A stretch of DNA of 64,000 nt from UBA993 sp964389365. GTDB taxonomy: Bacteria > Bacillota > Dethiobacteria > DTU022. The translations under genes and the position numbers were made by a program. The notes beneath the pieces are model-generated. The model searched no databases, was not told the DNA's origin, and was given only the letters and a program-made list of their open reading frames with translations. Within the stretch, counting starts at the first letter, position 1, and the number at the start of each line of letters is the position of its first letter. The stretch is from positions 1 to 64,000 of the forward strand of contig CAYMDO010000002.1 of the NCBI GenBank assembly GCA_964389365.1. The letters are read 5' to 3'. This document shows positions 45,996 to 55,224 of the stretch, piece after piece.

Positions 45996-47090
45996 TTATC
46001 GCTTCGGCTGTTGCTGGGTAATACAGTGAATGTTACCCCCGCCGAGCAGGATCTCCCTGGCGTAGATGCCGATCACTTCGCGATCGGGAAACAGTTCTTG
46101 CAGTTTGACAAGAGCCGGGCGGTCGGCGGGGTCTCCAAAAACAGGGGCGATAACTGCGCCGTTGGCAATATAAAAGTTAACATAGGAGGCGGCCATCCGG
46201 TCGCCTTCTTTTCTGGGAATAGACCCGTCCACTATATCTACGCCACCGCTTTCTTCAGCGCTGATCATAACCGGGGAGGGAAGCTGCAGCTTATGTATTT
46301 CGAGTTTACGCCCCTTGGCATCAGTAGAGCTGTTCAGGACCGCATAGGCTTCATGTGAAATCCCGTATTGCGGGTCATTTATGTCATCTGTCCAGGCCAG
46401 CAGGACCATGCCCGGCCGGACGAAACAGCAGATATTATCAATGTGGCCGTTAGTCTCATCATTAAAGATACCCCGGGGCAGCCAGACCACCTTTTGTACA
46501 TTCAGGTAGCCGCCCAGGTAAGCTTCAATCTCGTGCCTGGTGAGCTGCGGGTTGCGGTTGGGGTTAAGAAGGCATTCTTCGGTTGTCAGCAAAGTGCCTT
46601 CTCCATCAACGTGAATGGAGCCGCCTTCCATCACCAGCGGAGCCTTGTAAAGATCAACCCCGGCAATTTCAGCTACTTTACGGGCAACCAGATCATCCTG
46701 GTCCCAGGGGAAGTAGAGGCCGCCGTTCAGACCGCCCCAGGCGTTGAAGTCCCAGTCTATTGCCCTGAGACGGCCCCTGCCGTCAATTACAAAAGTCGGC
46801 CCTGTGTCCCGCATCCACGAATCGTTAGCGGACATTTCAATAACCCTGACCCGGCCAGGAAGCTTCTCCCGGGCATTGACGAACTGCCCGGCTGAAACGC
46901 ACATAGTTACCGGTTCAAAGCGACTGATCGCTTCTGCCACGTTAACAAAGGCCTTTTCAGCAGGCTTTGCCCCCAAACGCCAATTGTCTGTGCGCTCGGG
47001 CCAGATCATCCAGCATCCTTCGTGGGGTTCGAATTCGCCTGGCATCTGAAAACCATCCGCTGCGGGGGTATGTTTTATTGTCCCGGTCAT
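45996..47090 (-). CDS. aguA: Agmatine deiminase
   Basis: Hydrolyses agmatine to N-carbamoylputrescine and ammonia, cytoplasmic. 364 residues, with N-terminal MPGEFEPHEGCWMIWPER, substrate-site NDSWMRDTGPTFV, the catalytic NGHIDN and the catalytic cysteine near the C-terminus in GGGNIHCITQQ (Cys356). No putrescine-pathway partners (aguB, speE) are in view. ATG at 47090. Convergent with the Fe-S gene, leaving seven bases between stops. Confidence 0.95.
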   Translation of the reverse strand: MTGTIKHTPAADGFQMPGEFEPHEGCWMIWPERTDNWRLGAKPAEKAFVNVAEAISRFEPVTMCVSAGQFVNAREKLPGRVRVIEMSANDSWMRDTGPTFVIDGRGRLRAIDWDFNAWGGLNGGLYFPWDQDDLVARKVAEIAGVDLYKAPLVMEGGSIHVDGEGTLLTTEECLLNPNRNPQLTRHEIEAYLGGYLNVQKVVWLPRGIFNDETNGHIDNICCFVRPGMVLLAWTDDINDPQYGISHEAYAVLNSSTDAKGRKLEIHKLQLPSPVMISAEESGGVDIVDGSIPRKEGDRMAASYVNFYIANGAVIAPVFGDPADRPALVKLQELFPDREVIGIYAREILLGGGNIHCITQQQPKR

Positions 47091-47175
47091 CCTGTCCCTC
47101 CCTAAAGTTCCTATTTTCAGCCTGATCGTAATCTATAGCATACCCCGCGTCAATTACCGCAAATCCATGATTTAA

Positions 47176-47205
47176 TTGACCGCCCTTACTGCGCTGTGTT
47201 ATCAT
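47176..47205 (+). promoter_or_regulatory. Promoter of aroF-pheA
   Basis: TTGACC at 47176-47181, 18-base spacer, TATCAT at 47200-47205; the aroF start is 34 bases further on. Confidence 0.65.
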
Positions 47206-47238
47206 TGCTCAAATAATTGTTCCAAACGGAGAAAACTG

Positions 47239-48087
47239 ATGCAAAACCTTAAATTGGCCAGTATTGGTAAAGATACTGTCAGGACAAAAATCAAGGTCGG
47301 CAAGGTCGTTATCGGCGAAGGTTTTGTAGTGGTCGGTGGCCCATGCAGCGTTGAAGGCGAAGAACAGACCATCAGGACTGCTGAAGCGGTCAAAGCAGGC
47401 GGCGGCATGATGTTTCGGGGCGGCGCTTTTAAACCGCGCACCTCGCCTTATGATTTTCAGGGCCTCGGCCTGGAGGGCTTAAAGCTACTCGCCAGGGCGA
47501 GGGAGCTTACAGGCCTGCCGATCGTGACCGAGGTGATAGACCCCCGTGATGTATCATGGGTTGGTGAGTTCGCTGATATTCTGCAGATCGGCGCCCGCAA
47601 CATGCAAAATTTTTCCCTGTTGAAAGAAGTCGGCCGATCCCCCAAACCGGTTTTATTAAAGAGGGGTATGTATTCTACACTCAAAGAGTGGTTAAACTGC
47701 GCCGAATACATTTTAGCCGAAGGCAACCCAAATGTGGTGCTCTGTGAACGCGGCATCAGAACCTTTGAGACCTACACCCGCAACACCCTTGATTTAAGCA
47801 TGATTCCGGCACTCAAGGAACTGACGCACCTGCCTGTGATGATTGACCCGTCGCACGGTACAGGCAAGCTGAGCCTGGTTGAAAAAATGAGCCTGGCAGC
47901 TGTAGCTGCCGGGGCTGACGGCCTGCTGGTTGAGGTGCATGTTAATCCCTGTGAAGCAAAAAGCGATGCTGACCAGCAGCTAAACCCGGCACAGTTCAAA
48001 GAGCTGATGAAAAAAATACGCAAACTTGAACAATTTATGTCCGATCCGCTATTTAAAACTTCGATCGCAGGGGGCGACCAGCTATGA
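47239..48087 (+). CDS. aroF: 3-deoxy-7-phosphoheptulonate synthase (DAHP synthase, AroA-beta type)
   Basis: First step of the shikimate pathway (PEP + erythrose 4-phosphate). ATG at 47239 behind GGAGAAAA gives 282 residues; the longer frame from 47176 overlaps the promoter and is rejected. Conserved: GGPCSVEGEEQ, FRGGAFKPRTSPYDFQGLG, LLKRGMYSTLKEWL, CERGIRTFETYTRNTLD and DPSHGTG. The KDO8P-synthase-like core lacks an N-terminal ACT or chorismate-mutase regulatory extension. Its end overlaps pheA by four bases. Confidence 0.95.
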   Translation: MQNLKLASIGKDTVRTKIKVGKVVIGEGFVVVGGPCSVEGEEQTIRTAEAVKAGGGMMFRGGAFKPRTSPYDFQGLGLEGLKLLARARELTGLPIVTEVIDPRDVSWVGEFADILQIGARNMQNFSLLKEVGRSPKPVLLKRGMYSTLKEWLNCAEYILAEGNPNVVLCERGIRTFETYTRNTLDLSMIPALKELTHLPVMIDPSHGTGKLSLVEKMSLAAVAAGADGLLVEVHVNPCEAKSDADQQLNPAQFKELMKKIRKLEQFMSDPLFKTSIAGGDQL

Positions 48088-49142
48088 AACTCGATGAAAT
48101 CCGGCACAAAATAGATCTGATTGATACGAAGCTGCTAAAACTTTTAAACGATCGGATGGAGCATGGCCTTTTAGCGAAGCGTTTTAAAGAGAAGATCGAA
48201 GACCCCCGGCGTGAAGAAGAGATCATGGAGAAAGTCAGAAACAACCCGAATGCCCTGGTTGAAAAAGATTTCAGCGAAGAGCTTTATAAGATAATCCTTG
48301 CCCAGAGTAAAAAATTACAGGGGCGGGACCTGACCATCACCGCCTTTCAGGGCGAACACGGGGCTTACAGCGAAGAGGCGGTCAGGCTTTACAACCAGGA
48401 TTATGTCACTCTGCCCTGCGCTACTTTCAATGAAGTTTTTGAAGGGGTCAACTCAGGGATGTATGATTATGGCATTGTCCCCGTTGAAAACACCCTGGGC
48501 GGGATTGTGGGCCCGGTAAACGAACTTTTACTTAATACTGACCTGCAAATCACCGGCGCCATTGATATGCCGGTTCACCACTGTCTGTTGATGGTGCCCG
48601 GGACCGATCACCGTGACATACGGGAGGTTTTTTCGCATTCCCAGGCCCTGGCCCAGTGCAGGCGTTTTTTATCCCGAAATAAATTAACCCCCGTGCCCTA
48701 TTTTGATACGGCCGGAGCGGCGATGATGCTGGCTGAGAAACAGCCGCGCGGCGCGGCCTGCATTGCCGGCAAGCTGGCAGCCAAGCTTTACAACCTTGAA
48801 ATCTTAAAAGAGAACATTGAAGACTTAAGCAAAAACCGCACCAGGTTTTTGCTGCTTTCGAAGGGTTCGCCGGCCGAAGGGGGTAGCAAATGCACGGTGA
48901 CCTTTACGACAGAACATAAGGCGGGGACCCTTTTCGGGGTGCTCGAGCTTTTTGCCAGCGCCGGCATTAACCTGACCAGGATTGAATCAATACCCAATGA
49001 GCCGGGTGATTATTCATTCCTTTTGGATTTTGACGGTTCGATCAAAGATTCCGGGGTGATTAAGACTCTCCGGCAGGCGGAAAAACAAACGGCAGGGTTT
49101 AAGCTTCTCGGCTGTTACAATGAAAAAGTTATAGAAGATTAG
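48084..49142 (+). CDS. pheA: Bifunctional chorismate mutase / prephenate dehydratase (P-protein)
   Basis: Converts chorismate to prephenate and on to phenylpyruvate. 352 residues: N-terminal AroQ-type chorismate mutase (LDEIRHKIDLIDTKLLKLLN, about 1-85), the prephenate dehydratase domain (TAFQGEHGAYSEEAVRLY, VPVENTLGGIV and the catalytic KNRTRFLLL), and a C-terminal ACT domain with ESIPNEPGDYSFLLD for phenylalanine feedback. Translationally coupled to aroF (ATGA overlap), so flux into and through the Phe branch is co-expressed. Stop TAG. Confidence 0.95.
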   Translation: MKLDEIRHKIDLIDTKLLKLLNDRMEHGLLAKRFKEKIEDPRREEEIMEKVRNNPNALVEKDFSEELYKIILAQSKKLQGRDLTITAFQGEHGAYSEEAVRLYNQDYVTLPCATFNEVFEGVNSGMYDYGIVPVENTLGGIVGPVNELLLNTDLQITGAIDMPVHHCLLMVPGTDHRDIREVFSHSQALAQCRRFLSRNKLTPVPYFDTAGAAMMLAEKQPRGAACIAGKLAAKLYNLEILKENIEDLSKNRTRFLLLSKGSPAEGGSKCTVTFTTEHKAGTLFGVLELFASAGINLTRIESIPNEPGDYSFLLDFDGSIKDSGVIKTLRQAEKQTAGFKLLGCYNEKVIED

Positions 49143-49227
49143 CTGTTTGTGAAATTATTATAATTAGCGGTAGGCAAAACAGTCAGTCAGGGGAATAATC
49201 CGGTTCAATAATCAGTTATTTATGCAT

Positions 49228-50220
49228 TTATGATAGGAAGGGGTAACGCTCGACGGCAATATCTATTAATCTGTTTATTAGGCGGCTGTACGAATATCCG
49301 GCTTTGCCAGCTGCGAGCACAAAAGAACTGTCAGGTTCGAGGCTGGCCATCGAATTTGCTTCCAGTATGTATGGTTGGTTCTGATCATCCAGCCTGAAAT
49401 CAATTCTGGCGCAGTCGTAACAACCCAATGCCACGAAAGTTTTTACTGCCAGTTCCTCGATCCGGTTTAACTGTTCCGGAAACAGGCGGGCCGGGCATCT
49501 TTTTTCAATATTACGCTTACTTGTTTTTGTTTTATCTTCGTGGGTGTATATCGCCAACCCTTCCCCAAATATAAGTTCTGCCGGCGGAAGCGTAATCACC
49601 GGTTTGTTTCCGAGCAAACCAACGTTTATTTCCCGGCCGTCTATATACTCTTCGGCTAAAACCTGGGTTTTAAAGCGGCCGGCTATTTCCTCTACGCCGG
49701 CCTTAAACTGGTCAATATTTTCAACAATCTTTAAGCCCAGGGAACGCGCTTCATCTTTTGGTTTGAGAATCATCGGGAAATTTAATTCTTCAACGGGCAT
49801 TAAGCCCGGTTCATCGATCACCGTAAACCGGGGTGTCGGCAAACCTTTTTGCAGTAATAAAATTTTTGTCAACACTTTGTCCTGGGCAAGGGTGTGTGCA
49901 TAAGGGCTCGACCCGACGTAGGGAATGCCCAGCATCTCGAGGATTGCCGGTACATGTGTATAGCGCGCTTTACCCTGTATGCCGTAGCTCAGGTTTAAAA
50001 CCAGGCCGGGGTTATCATGAAAAGAATCCGGGGGTATAAAATTTTCGAGATTGCGGATTATATCTTTATCGCCCTCGAAAGCTTTAACATCATGGCCTCC
50101 TGATTTAAGGGCGTTCTGGATCAGCTGTATAGTATGGATGCCATAACTTTCGCCACTTGGTGTTCCAAACAGGTTTATGACAGCCCGGCTTTGGTAATTG
50201 TAAACAATGGCAACTTTCAT
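49228..50220 (-). CDS. ATP-grasp ligase, D-alanine--D-alanine ligase-like
   Basis: 330 residues with Ddl-like ATP-grasp organisation: N-terminal MKVAIVYNYQSRAVINLFG, VLNLSYGIQGKARYTHVPA, GIPYVGSSPYAHTLAQDK, MILKPKDEARSLGLKIVE and the metal-binding ARIDFRLDDQNQPYILEANSM. It differs from true Ddl (it has NLSYGIQGKARYTHVPAILE where Ddl has the FxxLHGxxGEDG region in modified form), so the amino-acid partners may differ. ATG at 50220. Single gene, convergent with pheA. Confidence 0.8.
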   Translation of the reverse strand: MKVAIVYNYQSRAVINLFGTPSGESYGIHTIQLIQNALKSGGHDVKAFEGDKDIIRNLENFIPPDSFHDNPGLVLNLSYGIQGKARYTHVPAILEMLGIPYVGSSPYAHTLAQDKVLTKILLLQKGLPTPRFTVIDEPGLMPVEELNFPMILKPKDEARSLGLKIVENIDQFKAGVEEIAGRFKTQVLAEEYIDGREINVGLLGNKPVITLPPAELIFGEGLAIYTHEDKTKTSKRNIEKRCPARLFPEQLNRIEELAVKTFVALGCYDCARIDFRLDDQNQPYILEANSMASLEPDSSFVLAAGKAGYSYSRLINRLIDIAVERYPFLS

Positions 50221-50477
50221 GGTTTCACCACCGTATTTATCGGGGCCGTACCAGGGATTAAGTCTGCAATATCTATAACTTAATTTATTCGCGTTTAACT
50301 GCCGCTTTCCTCTTTAGATCGCTTCGGTAATAAACCGGGATAATTCTGCAGCCCTGCAGCCACTTTATCTGCGTCCGGGGCAGACTCGGTTTACTTTGGG
50401 GGTGCAGTTATATAGAATTAAAAGTGAAATATAAACTATGATTTGATCAACTAATATATTCAAGGAAGGTGAAAAAA

Positions 50478-50780
50478 GTGAAAAAGTTTTTATTGTCAGA
50501 AGCTCTTGCTATAGCGAAGAAGCTGGGCGTTGACTTCAATCAGGCCGGATTTACTCCTGAGGAGTATCTTGAGGGGCTTAATGTGGAATTGGAGCACGGG
50601 TCAGTCGACCCCGATACCAATGTAACCGATGACGATCCGCTGATAACCGGTAAAATTGCCTTAGCCCATTTGAAAGAAGCAGCAACCTATTATCATAAAG
50701 ACATCGGGATCGAAGCATGGGAGCATGCCATTGAAGCTTTTAAGGGAGATCCGAAGGGTAAAAAAATCCAAATAGTATGA
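50478..50780 (+). CDS. DUF5661-like small protein
   Basis: 100 residues from GTG at 50478, preceded by AAGGAAGGTG; an in-frame GTG at 50469 lies inside that site. Contains FTPEEYLEGLNVELEHG, TDDDPLITGKIALAHLKEA and YYHKDIGIEAWEH, matching a small soluble family of unknown function. Single gene. Confidence 0.65.
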   Translation: MKKFLLSEALAIAKKLGVDFNQAGFTPEEYLEGLNVELEHGSVDPDTNVTDDDPLITGKIALAHLKEAATYYHKDIGIEAWEHAIEAFKGDPKGKKIQIV

Positions 50781-51004
50781 GAACCTGTTCTCTGTTCAAA
50801 ACAAAAACTGTCCCAATTATTGATAACCTGTAATGGGTAGGGTTATACCTTTCCAGGCACTATCAACTGCAGCCGGTTATTTAACGTGGTGATAGGGGTT
50901 ATTGAATGGTGATCAATTATTGGGCGCCAAGATACTCAGCCCTGCTTCGTATTGGGCCTGAGTGTTATAAGCTTAAAATTAACATCAAAGGGGTTTGAGT
51001 AAAG

Positions 51005-52249
51005 ATGGTTGAGTGCAGCATAGAGAGACTGGAGAACAAAATATTAGCCTTTAGTAAATTTGGCGATACCGGGAGAGGCGGGATTACCAGGCTTTGCTTA
51101 ACAGAGCCCAACCTGCAGGCGCGTGCCGAATTTTGTCGGCGCTGCGAAGCCCTGGGGATGACCGTTGTAACCGATGACATGGCTAATATCTATGCAACCA
51201 AACCGGGCCGGGAAAACCTGCCTGCCATCGCTGTCGGTTCGCACCTCGATTCGGTTGTCAGGGGCGGCAATTATGACGGTGTTTTGGGGGTCTTAACCGG
51301 CCTAGAAGCGGTGGAAACCCTGATTGCCGAAGGCATAGAAACCCGACACCCGCTGACAGTACTGGTCTGGACCAATGAGGAGGGCTCCCGGTTCCGGCCG
51401 GCTATGATGTCCTCCGGGGTCATTGCCGGTAAATTTGACCGGGATACGATGCTGGCCGTACGGGATGAAGAAGGGGTTACCTTTGGAGAAGCGCTCGCTG
51501 CCAGCGGTTACAGGGGCGACCCGGCGAACCGTTTTAGCGCAAAGGGCTACAGCGCTTTCCTGGAGCTGCATATTGAGCAGGGCCCGGTCCTGGAGGCTGA
51601 AAAAAAAGATATCGGCGTGGTGGAAGGGGTGCTGGGGATGGTTAATTACGAGATTAAGACCCGCGGCCAGGCCAACCATGCCGGCACTACCCCGATGCCG
51701 GTGCGTAAGGATGCTCTCTACGCGATGACAGCGGTAATCCAGCATCTGCATGATGAACTGGACAAACTTGATCCTGCCCTCGTTTACACCACCGGTGAAT
51801 TTAGCGGTGGTCCCAATGTTCACACAGTTATTCCCGATAATGTGCGTATTACTCTTGATGCGCGGCACCGCGACCCGGAAGTGATCAGACAGGTGGTGCA
51901 AGTGATCGAATCTTTACCGGCGGAAATACGCGGCTGCTCAGTTGCTTACCGCAGGCAGTGGGCTCGTGACACCGTCGATTTTAAACCTGAAATGGTGGGG
52001 ATAGTGGAAGAGAACGTCAACAAACTTGGTTATCCATACATGCGGATGTACAGCGGAGCCGGCCATGATGCCCAGTATATTGCCGATTTAGTGCCGGCAA
52101 CGATGATTTTTGTGCCCAGCGATACCGGCTTCAGCCACTGTGAAGAAGAACATACTTCTATTGAACAGTGCTGGAAGGGCGCCAACGTGATTTTGCGCAG
52201 CTTGCTGGCCCTTGATCAGAAATTACCCCGCTGGGCACCCGCCCGATGA
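51005..52249 (+). CDS. M20-family amidohydrolase (N-carbamoyl-L-amino-acid hydrolase / allantoate amidohydrolase type)
   Basis: 414-residue dinuclear zinc hydrolase: AVGSHLDSVVRGGNYDGVLGVL (metal ligands His and Asp), WTNEEGSRFRPAMMSSGV, LELHIEQGPVLEAE, NHAGTTPMPVRKDAL and YSGAGHDAQYIADLVP. These identify the hydantoinase/carbamoylase branch of M20. ATG at 51005 behind AAAGGGG. The substrate (carbamoyl amino acid, ureidoglycolate or allantoate) is uncertain; no hydantoinase or purine catabolism gene adjoins it. Confidence 0.88.
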   Translation: MVECSIERLENKILAFSKFGDTGRGGITRLCLTEPNLQARAEFCRRCEALGMTVVTDDMANIYATKPGRENLPAIAVGSHLDSVVRGGNYDGVLGVLTGLEAVETLIAEGIETRHPLTVLVWTNEEGSRFRPAMMSSGVIAGKFDRDTMLAVRDEEGVTFGEALAASGYRGDPANRFSAKGYSAFLELHIEQGPVLEAEKKDIGVVEGVLGMVNYEIKTRGQANHAGTTPMPVRKDALYAMTAVIQHLHDELDKLDPALVYTTGEFSGGPNVHTVIPDNVRITLDARHRDPEVIRQVVQVIESLPAEIRGCSVAYRRQWARDTVDFKPEMVGIVEENVNKLGYPYMRMYSGAGHDAQYIADLVPATMIFVPSDTGFSHCEEEHTSIEQCWKGANVILRSLLALDQKLPRWAPAR

Positions 52250-52295
52250 GGGTGGGGGAGGGGCTTGGTGCGGGAAAAAGGTAATCTAATCCCTG

Positions 52296-52859
52296 TTACT
52301 TCTTAAGAAAATCAAAGAAACCCTTTTTAGCTGACGGGTCTTCGCCTGCTGTTCCTGTTTCGGGTGCTTCCTTTGCCGCCCGCTGTTTTTTTAACTCCGC
52401 TTCGAGTTTCTGCTTTTCTGCTTCCAGCTCAGCCTGCTCTCTAGCCATGGCGCTCTCACGCTCTTTTTGCTGCCTGTTCAATTCGTCTTGAAGTTTCTGC
52501 TTTTCGTTTTCCAGTTCGCTACGGGCTTTTTCAGCGGCAACTTCACGTTCCCTTTGCAGTTTGCTGATCTCGTCTGCCATTCTTTTGTTTTCGAACTCCA
52601 GCGTTTTCAACTGGCGCTGTAATTCTTTTTTCAGGTTGCGTTCGCTTTCCGACTTGATGTAGTTGTGGATGCCGCGGTATATTAAATAAAAGATCATGAC
52701 AATGATGCCGCCGAGAGCAGAGCCTAAAATTACTGAGTAAAGGTTTAAATCAATCTGGCCAAACAGGTAATTAACCGTAACAATTTCACTGTTCAGGAAG
52801 GCAAGCGCTGTAATGGCCAAAGCTGCCGTAATCATTAAGATGATAAAAAAAGTTCTCAT
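52296..52859 (-). CDS. LapA-domain membrane protein with long coiled coil
   Basis: 187 residues: two transmembrane helices (FFIILMITAALAITALAFL and SVILGSALGGIIVMIFYLIY) forming a LapA/DUF1049 module, then a highly charged coiled coil of about 100 residues made of Glu/Lys/Gln-rich heptads, ending in KKGFFDFLKK. ATG at 52859 behind GGAGAGGGG. In Gram-negatives LapA helps LPS assembly; in Bacillota the role is unknown. Confidence 0.8.
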   Translation of the reverse strand: MRTFFIILMITAALAITALAFLNSEIVTVNYLFGQIDLNLYSVILGSALGGIIVMIFYLIYRGIHNYIKSESERNLKKELQRQLKTLEFENKRMADEISKLQREREVAAEKARSELENEKQKLQDELNRQQKERESAMAREQAELEAEKQKLEAELKKQRAAKEAPETGTAGEDPSAKKGFFDFLKK

Positions 52860-53104
52860 TGTTTGTGCCCCTCTCCTATCAGAGTATGGTCGGCAGAAGA
52901 TTGGAGAAGTAAGTCAGCTTTTTCCAGGAGGCAAATATGACCGCTGCTCTGTTTTTTTATTGACTCAAGTGTATTATAGAGAGCAGGGTTTGTCAATTTT
53001 GCCTGAAGGCATACAGCTGCATAATAAGCAATAAAGAGCGGCAATGCAGTTTGAGACCAGATAAATGATTAACTATTCTGTATATATTTCGGGAGGGGAT
53101 CTGC

Positions 53105-54541
53105 ATAACCAGTACTGTAGATCTATGTTACCTGGCTGCGCATGAAATTGCTGACCTGGTCACGGCCGGAAAGGTTTCTCCGACTGAAGTGGTAAAAACC
53201 TTTCTAAAAAGGATTGAAGTGGTGAACCCGGGTATCAATGCATATTGTACCGTTGCAGAAGATGCAGCCCTAAAGGCGGCCGTGCTGTTGGAAAAGCAAA
53301 TGAAAGCCGGGCTGACTCCCGGGCCGCTGGCTGGCGTACCGGTATCGATAAAAGATGTAACCCTGACAAAAGGGATTAGAACCACTTTTGGCTCACTGCT
53401 TTATAAAGATTATATACCGGAAACCGACTCGCTGGTGGTGGAGCGCCTGAAGGCATCCGGGGCGATAGTTATGGGTAAAACCAATACTCCCGAGTTTGCG
53501 GCAGGCGGATCCACCTATAACGATCTATTCGGCCCTACCAGAACCCCCTGGAACAGCGCTTACAACAGCGGCGGTTCCAGCGGCGGCTCTGCGGCTGCAG
53601 TGGCGGCCGGACTCTGTGCGCTGGCCGAGGGCAATGATCTGGGCGGTTCACTGCGGATCCCGGCCAGTTTTTGCGGCGTGGTGGGCATGAGGCCGTCGCC
53701 GGGCCGGATTCCCGTCTATCCCAACGACCTCTACTGGGATACGATGTCACTCGAAGGCCCGATGGCCCGCAGCGTTGATGATTTAGCGCTAATGTTTGAT
53801 GTGATGTCGGGGCCGGACATGCGCAGCCCGGTGGCTTTTATGCCGAACGAGGCAAGTTTTTTCGACAGCATCAGGAAGGGTGCCGGCAGCAGGCGCAATT
53901 TTAGGGTGGCCTGGAGCGATAACTTAAATTTAACGCCGGTTGATCATGAAGTTCTTGATGTTGCCAAAAGATCGGTCAAGGTGTTCGAACAGTTTGGGTG
54001 CACGGTAACCGAGGATTGCCCCGATTTCAGCGGTTTGCAGGAAACGGCGGCAGTTTTGCGCGGGGTCCGTTATGCTGCCCTCTACCAGGCCGAACTTGAC
54101 AAACCGCAGTTTTTGGAACTGGTGAACCCCAACATTATCAGCAACGCCAGGCAGGGCCTTGCGCTTACTGCAGCAGCTATTGCCAAAGCCGATCAGCACC
54201 GGTCGCAGCTCTGGCAGCAGATGCTGGGCTTCTTCACGCAGTACGACCTGATCGCCCTGCCCACCGTGCCGGTTAAACCTTTCCCGGCAGCTACAGCTTA
54301 CCCCACCGAGATAAACGGCAGGGAAATGAAAAGCTATATCGACTGGATTATGCTGACCTACGCTTTTTCTGTGACCGGGCTGCCGGCAATCAGTATCCCC
54401 TGCGGTTTAACCAAAGACGGTTTCCCGGTAGGCCTGCAGATTGCCGGTAAGCCGGGAGGCGAGCGCGAGCTGTTGATAGCAGCTGCCTGTTTCGAAAAAA
54501 ACAGCTCCTGGCAGGAGCGCAGGCCGCCAATAAATATTTAG
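53105..54541 (+). CDS. Amidase (amidase signature family) with apparent ATA start
   Basis: Ser-cisSer-Lys hydrolase of carboxylic amides. Catalytic Lys in PVSIKDVTLT and serines in NSGGSSGGSAAAVAAG are present, and the C-terminus is complete. The first canonical in-frame start is GTG at 53189 (450 residues), which cuts into the family's N-terminal helices. Upstream, ATA at 53105 lies six bases after GGGAGGGG and opens TSTVDLCYLAAHEIADLV, the expected N-terminus (478 residues). An ATG to ATA change is the simplest explanation. GatA itself is unlikely because no gatB or gatC is near. The end overlaps the HD gene on the other strand by four bases. Confidence 0.85.
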   Translation: MTSTVDLCYLAAHEIADLVTAGKVSPTEVVKTFLKRIEVVNPGINAYCTVAEDAALKAAVLLEKQMKAGLTPGPLAGVPVSIKDVTLTKGIRTTFGSLLYKDYIPETDSLVVERLKASGAIVMGKTNTPEFAAGGSTYNDLFGPTRTPWNSAYNSGGSSGGSAAAVAAGLCALAEGNDLGGSLRIPASFCGVVGMRPSPGRIPVYPNDLYWDTMSLEGPMARSVDDLALMFDVMSGPDMRSPVAFMPNEASFFDSIRKGAGSRRNFRVAWSDNLNLTPVDHEVLDVAKRSVKVFEQFGCTVTEDCPDFSGLQETAAVLRGVRYAALYQAELDKPQFLELVNPNIISNARQGLALTAAAIAKADQHRSQLWQQMLGFFTQYDLIALPTVPVKPFPAATAYPTEINGREMKSYIDWIMLTYAFSVTGLPAISIPCGLTKDGFPVGLQIAGKPGGERELLIAAACFEKNSSWQERRPPINI

Positions 54542-55116
54542 GCGCTTCCCTCTAGGCCCAGAGCGGCTGCTTCGGCCCGCATGGCGTTGATTGTTTCCTG
54601 GATTACGTCATCAAGGCTCATCCCCAGCATGGCGGCGCCTTCTTCGATAATGCTGCGATCGACTCCGGCGGCAAAGTTTTTATTTTTATACTTTTTCTTT
54701 ACCGAGCTTAATTCCAGGTCTAGGATGCTTTTACCGGGCCGCATCAGGATCGTGGCAACGATCAAACCAGTCAGTTCATCTGTAGTGTACAGCACCTTTT
54801 CCATTGTTTCCTCCGGCTTAACTTTAGTGCAAATTTTCCAGCCATGGCTGATCACTGCCCGGATGTAATCATCCGGCCAACCCTCTTCAGCCAAAATTGC
54901 TTCTGTTTTACGGCAGTGTTCTTCGGGGTACTGCTCGTAATCCAGGTCGTGAATTAAACCGATAACACGCCATTTTTCCGGGTCTGCCTCGCCGAATTTG
55001 CGGGCAAAATAAGCCATAACCGCTTCCATGGCCAGGGCATGTTTGATCAGGGCGTCGCTCTGGTTATATTTTTTCAGTAAAGCCAGTGCTTCTTCGTGGG
55101 TTGGTTTCTTATCCAT
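54538..55116 (-). CDS. HD-domain hydrolase
   Basis: 192 residues of the HD/HDIG superfamily: the metal-binding GLIHDLDYEQYPEEH at about residue 52 and VISHGWK as downstream ligand. Predicted metal-dependent phosphohydrolase of unknown substrate. ATG at 55116 behind GGAGGAAAA. Overlaps the amidase stop convergently by four bases. Confidence 0.8.
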   Translation of the reverse strand: MDKKPTHEEALALLKKYNQSDALIKHALAMEAVMAYFARKFGEADPEKWRVIGLIHDLDYEQYPEEHCRKTEAILAEEGWPDDYIRAVISHGWKICTKVKPEETMEKVLYTTDELTGLIVATILMRPGKSILDLELSSVKKKYKNKNFAAGVDRSIIEEGAAMLGMSLDDVIQETINAMRAEAAALGLEGSA

Positions 55117-55224
55117 TTCACATTTTCCTCCTGTCTGTTGTCAGGTTCATTCTTCTCCCTGCCGGGTTTAAATCCTTCTAATAGGCCGTATTGGCCTTTA
55201 CAAAAAACATATGTTCGCCTATAA

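Noticed and set aside
50930..50980. Hairpin ACTCAG...CTGAGT upstream of the M20 hydrolase, considered as a riboswitch or terminator
   Set aside because: Short stem with a large loop, no T run and no conserved riboswitch core.
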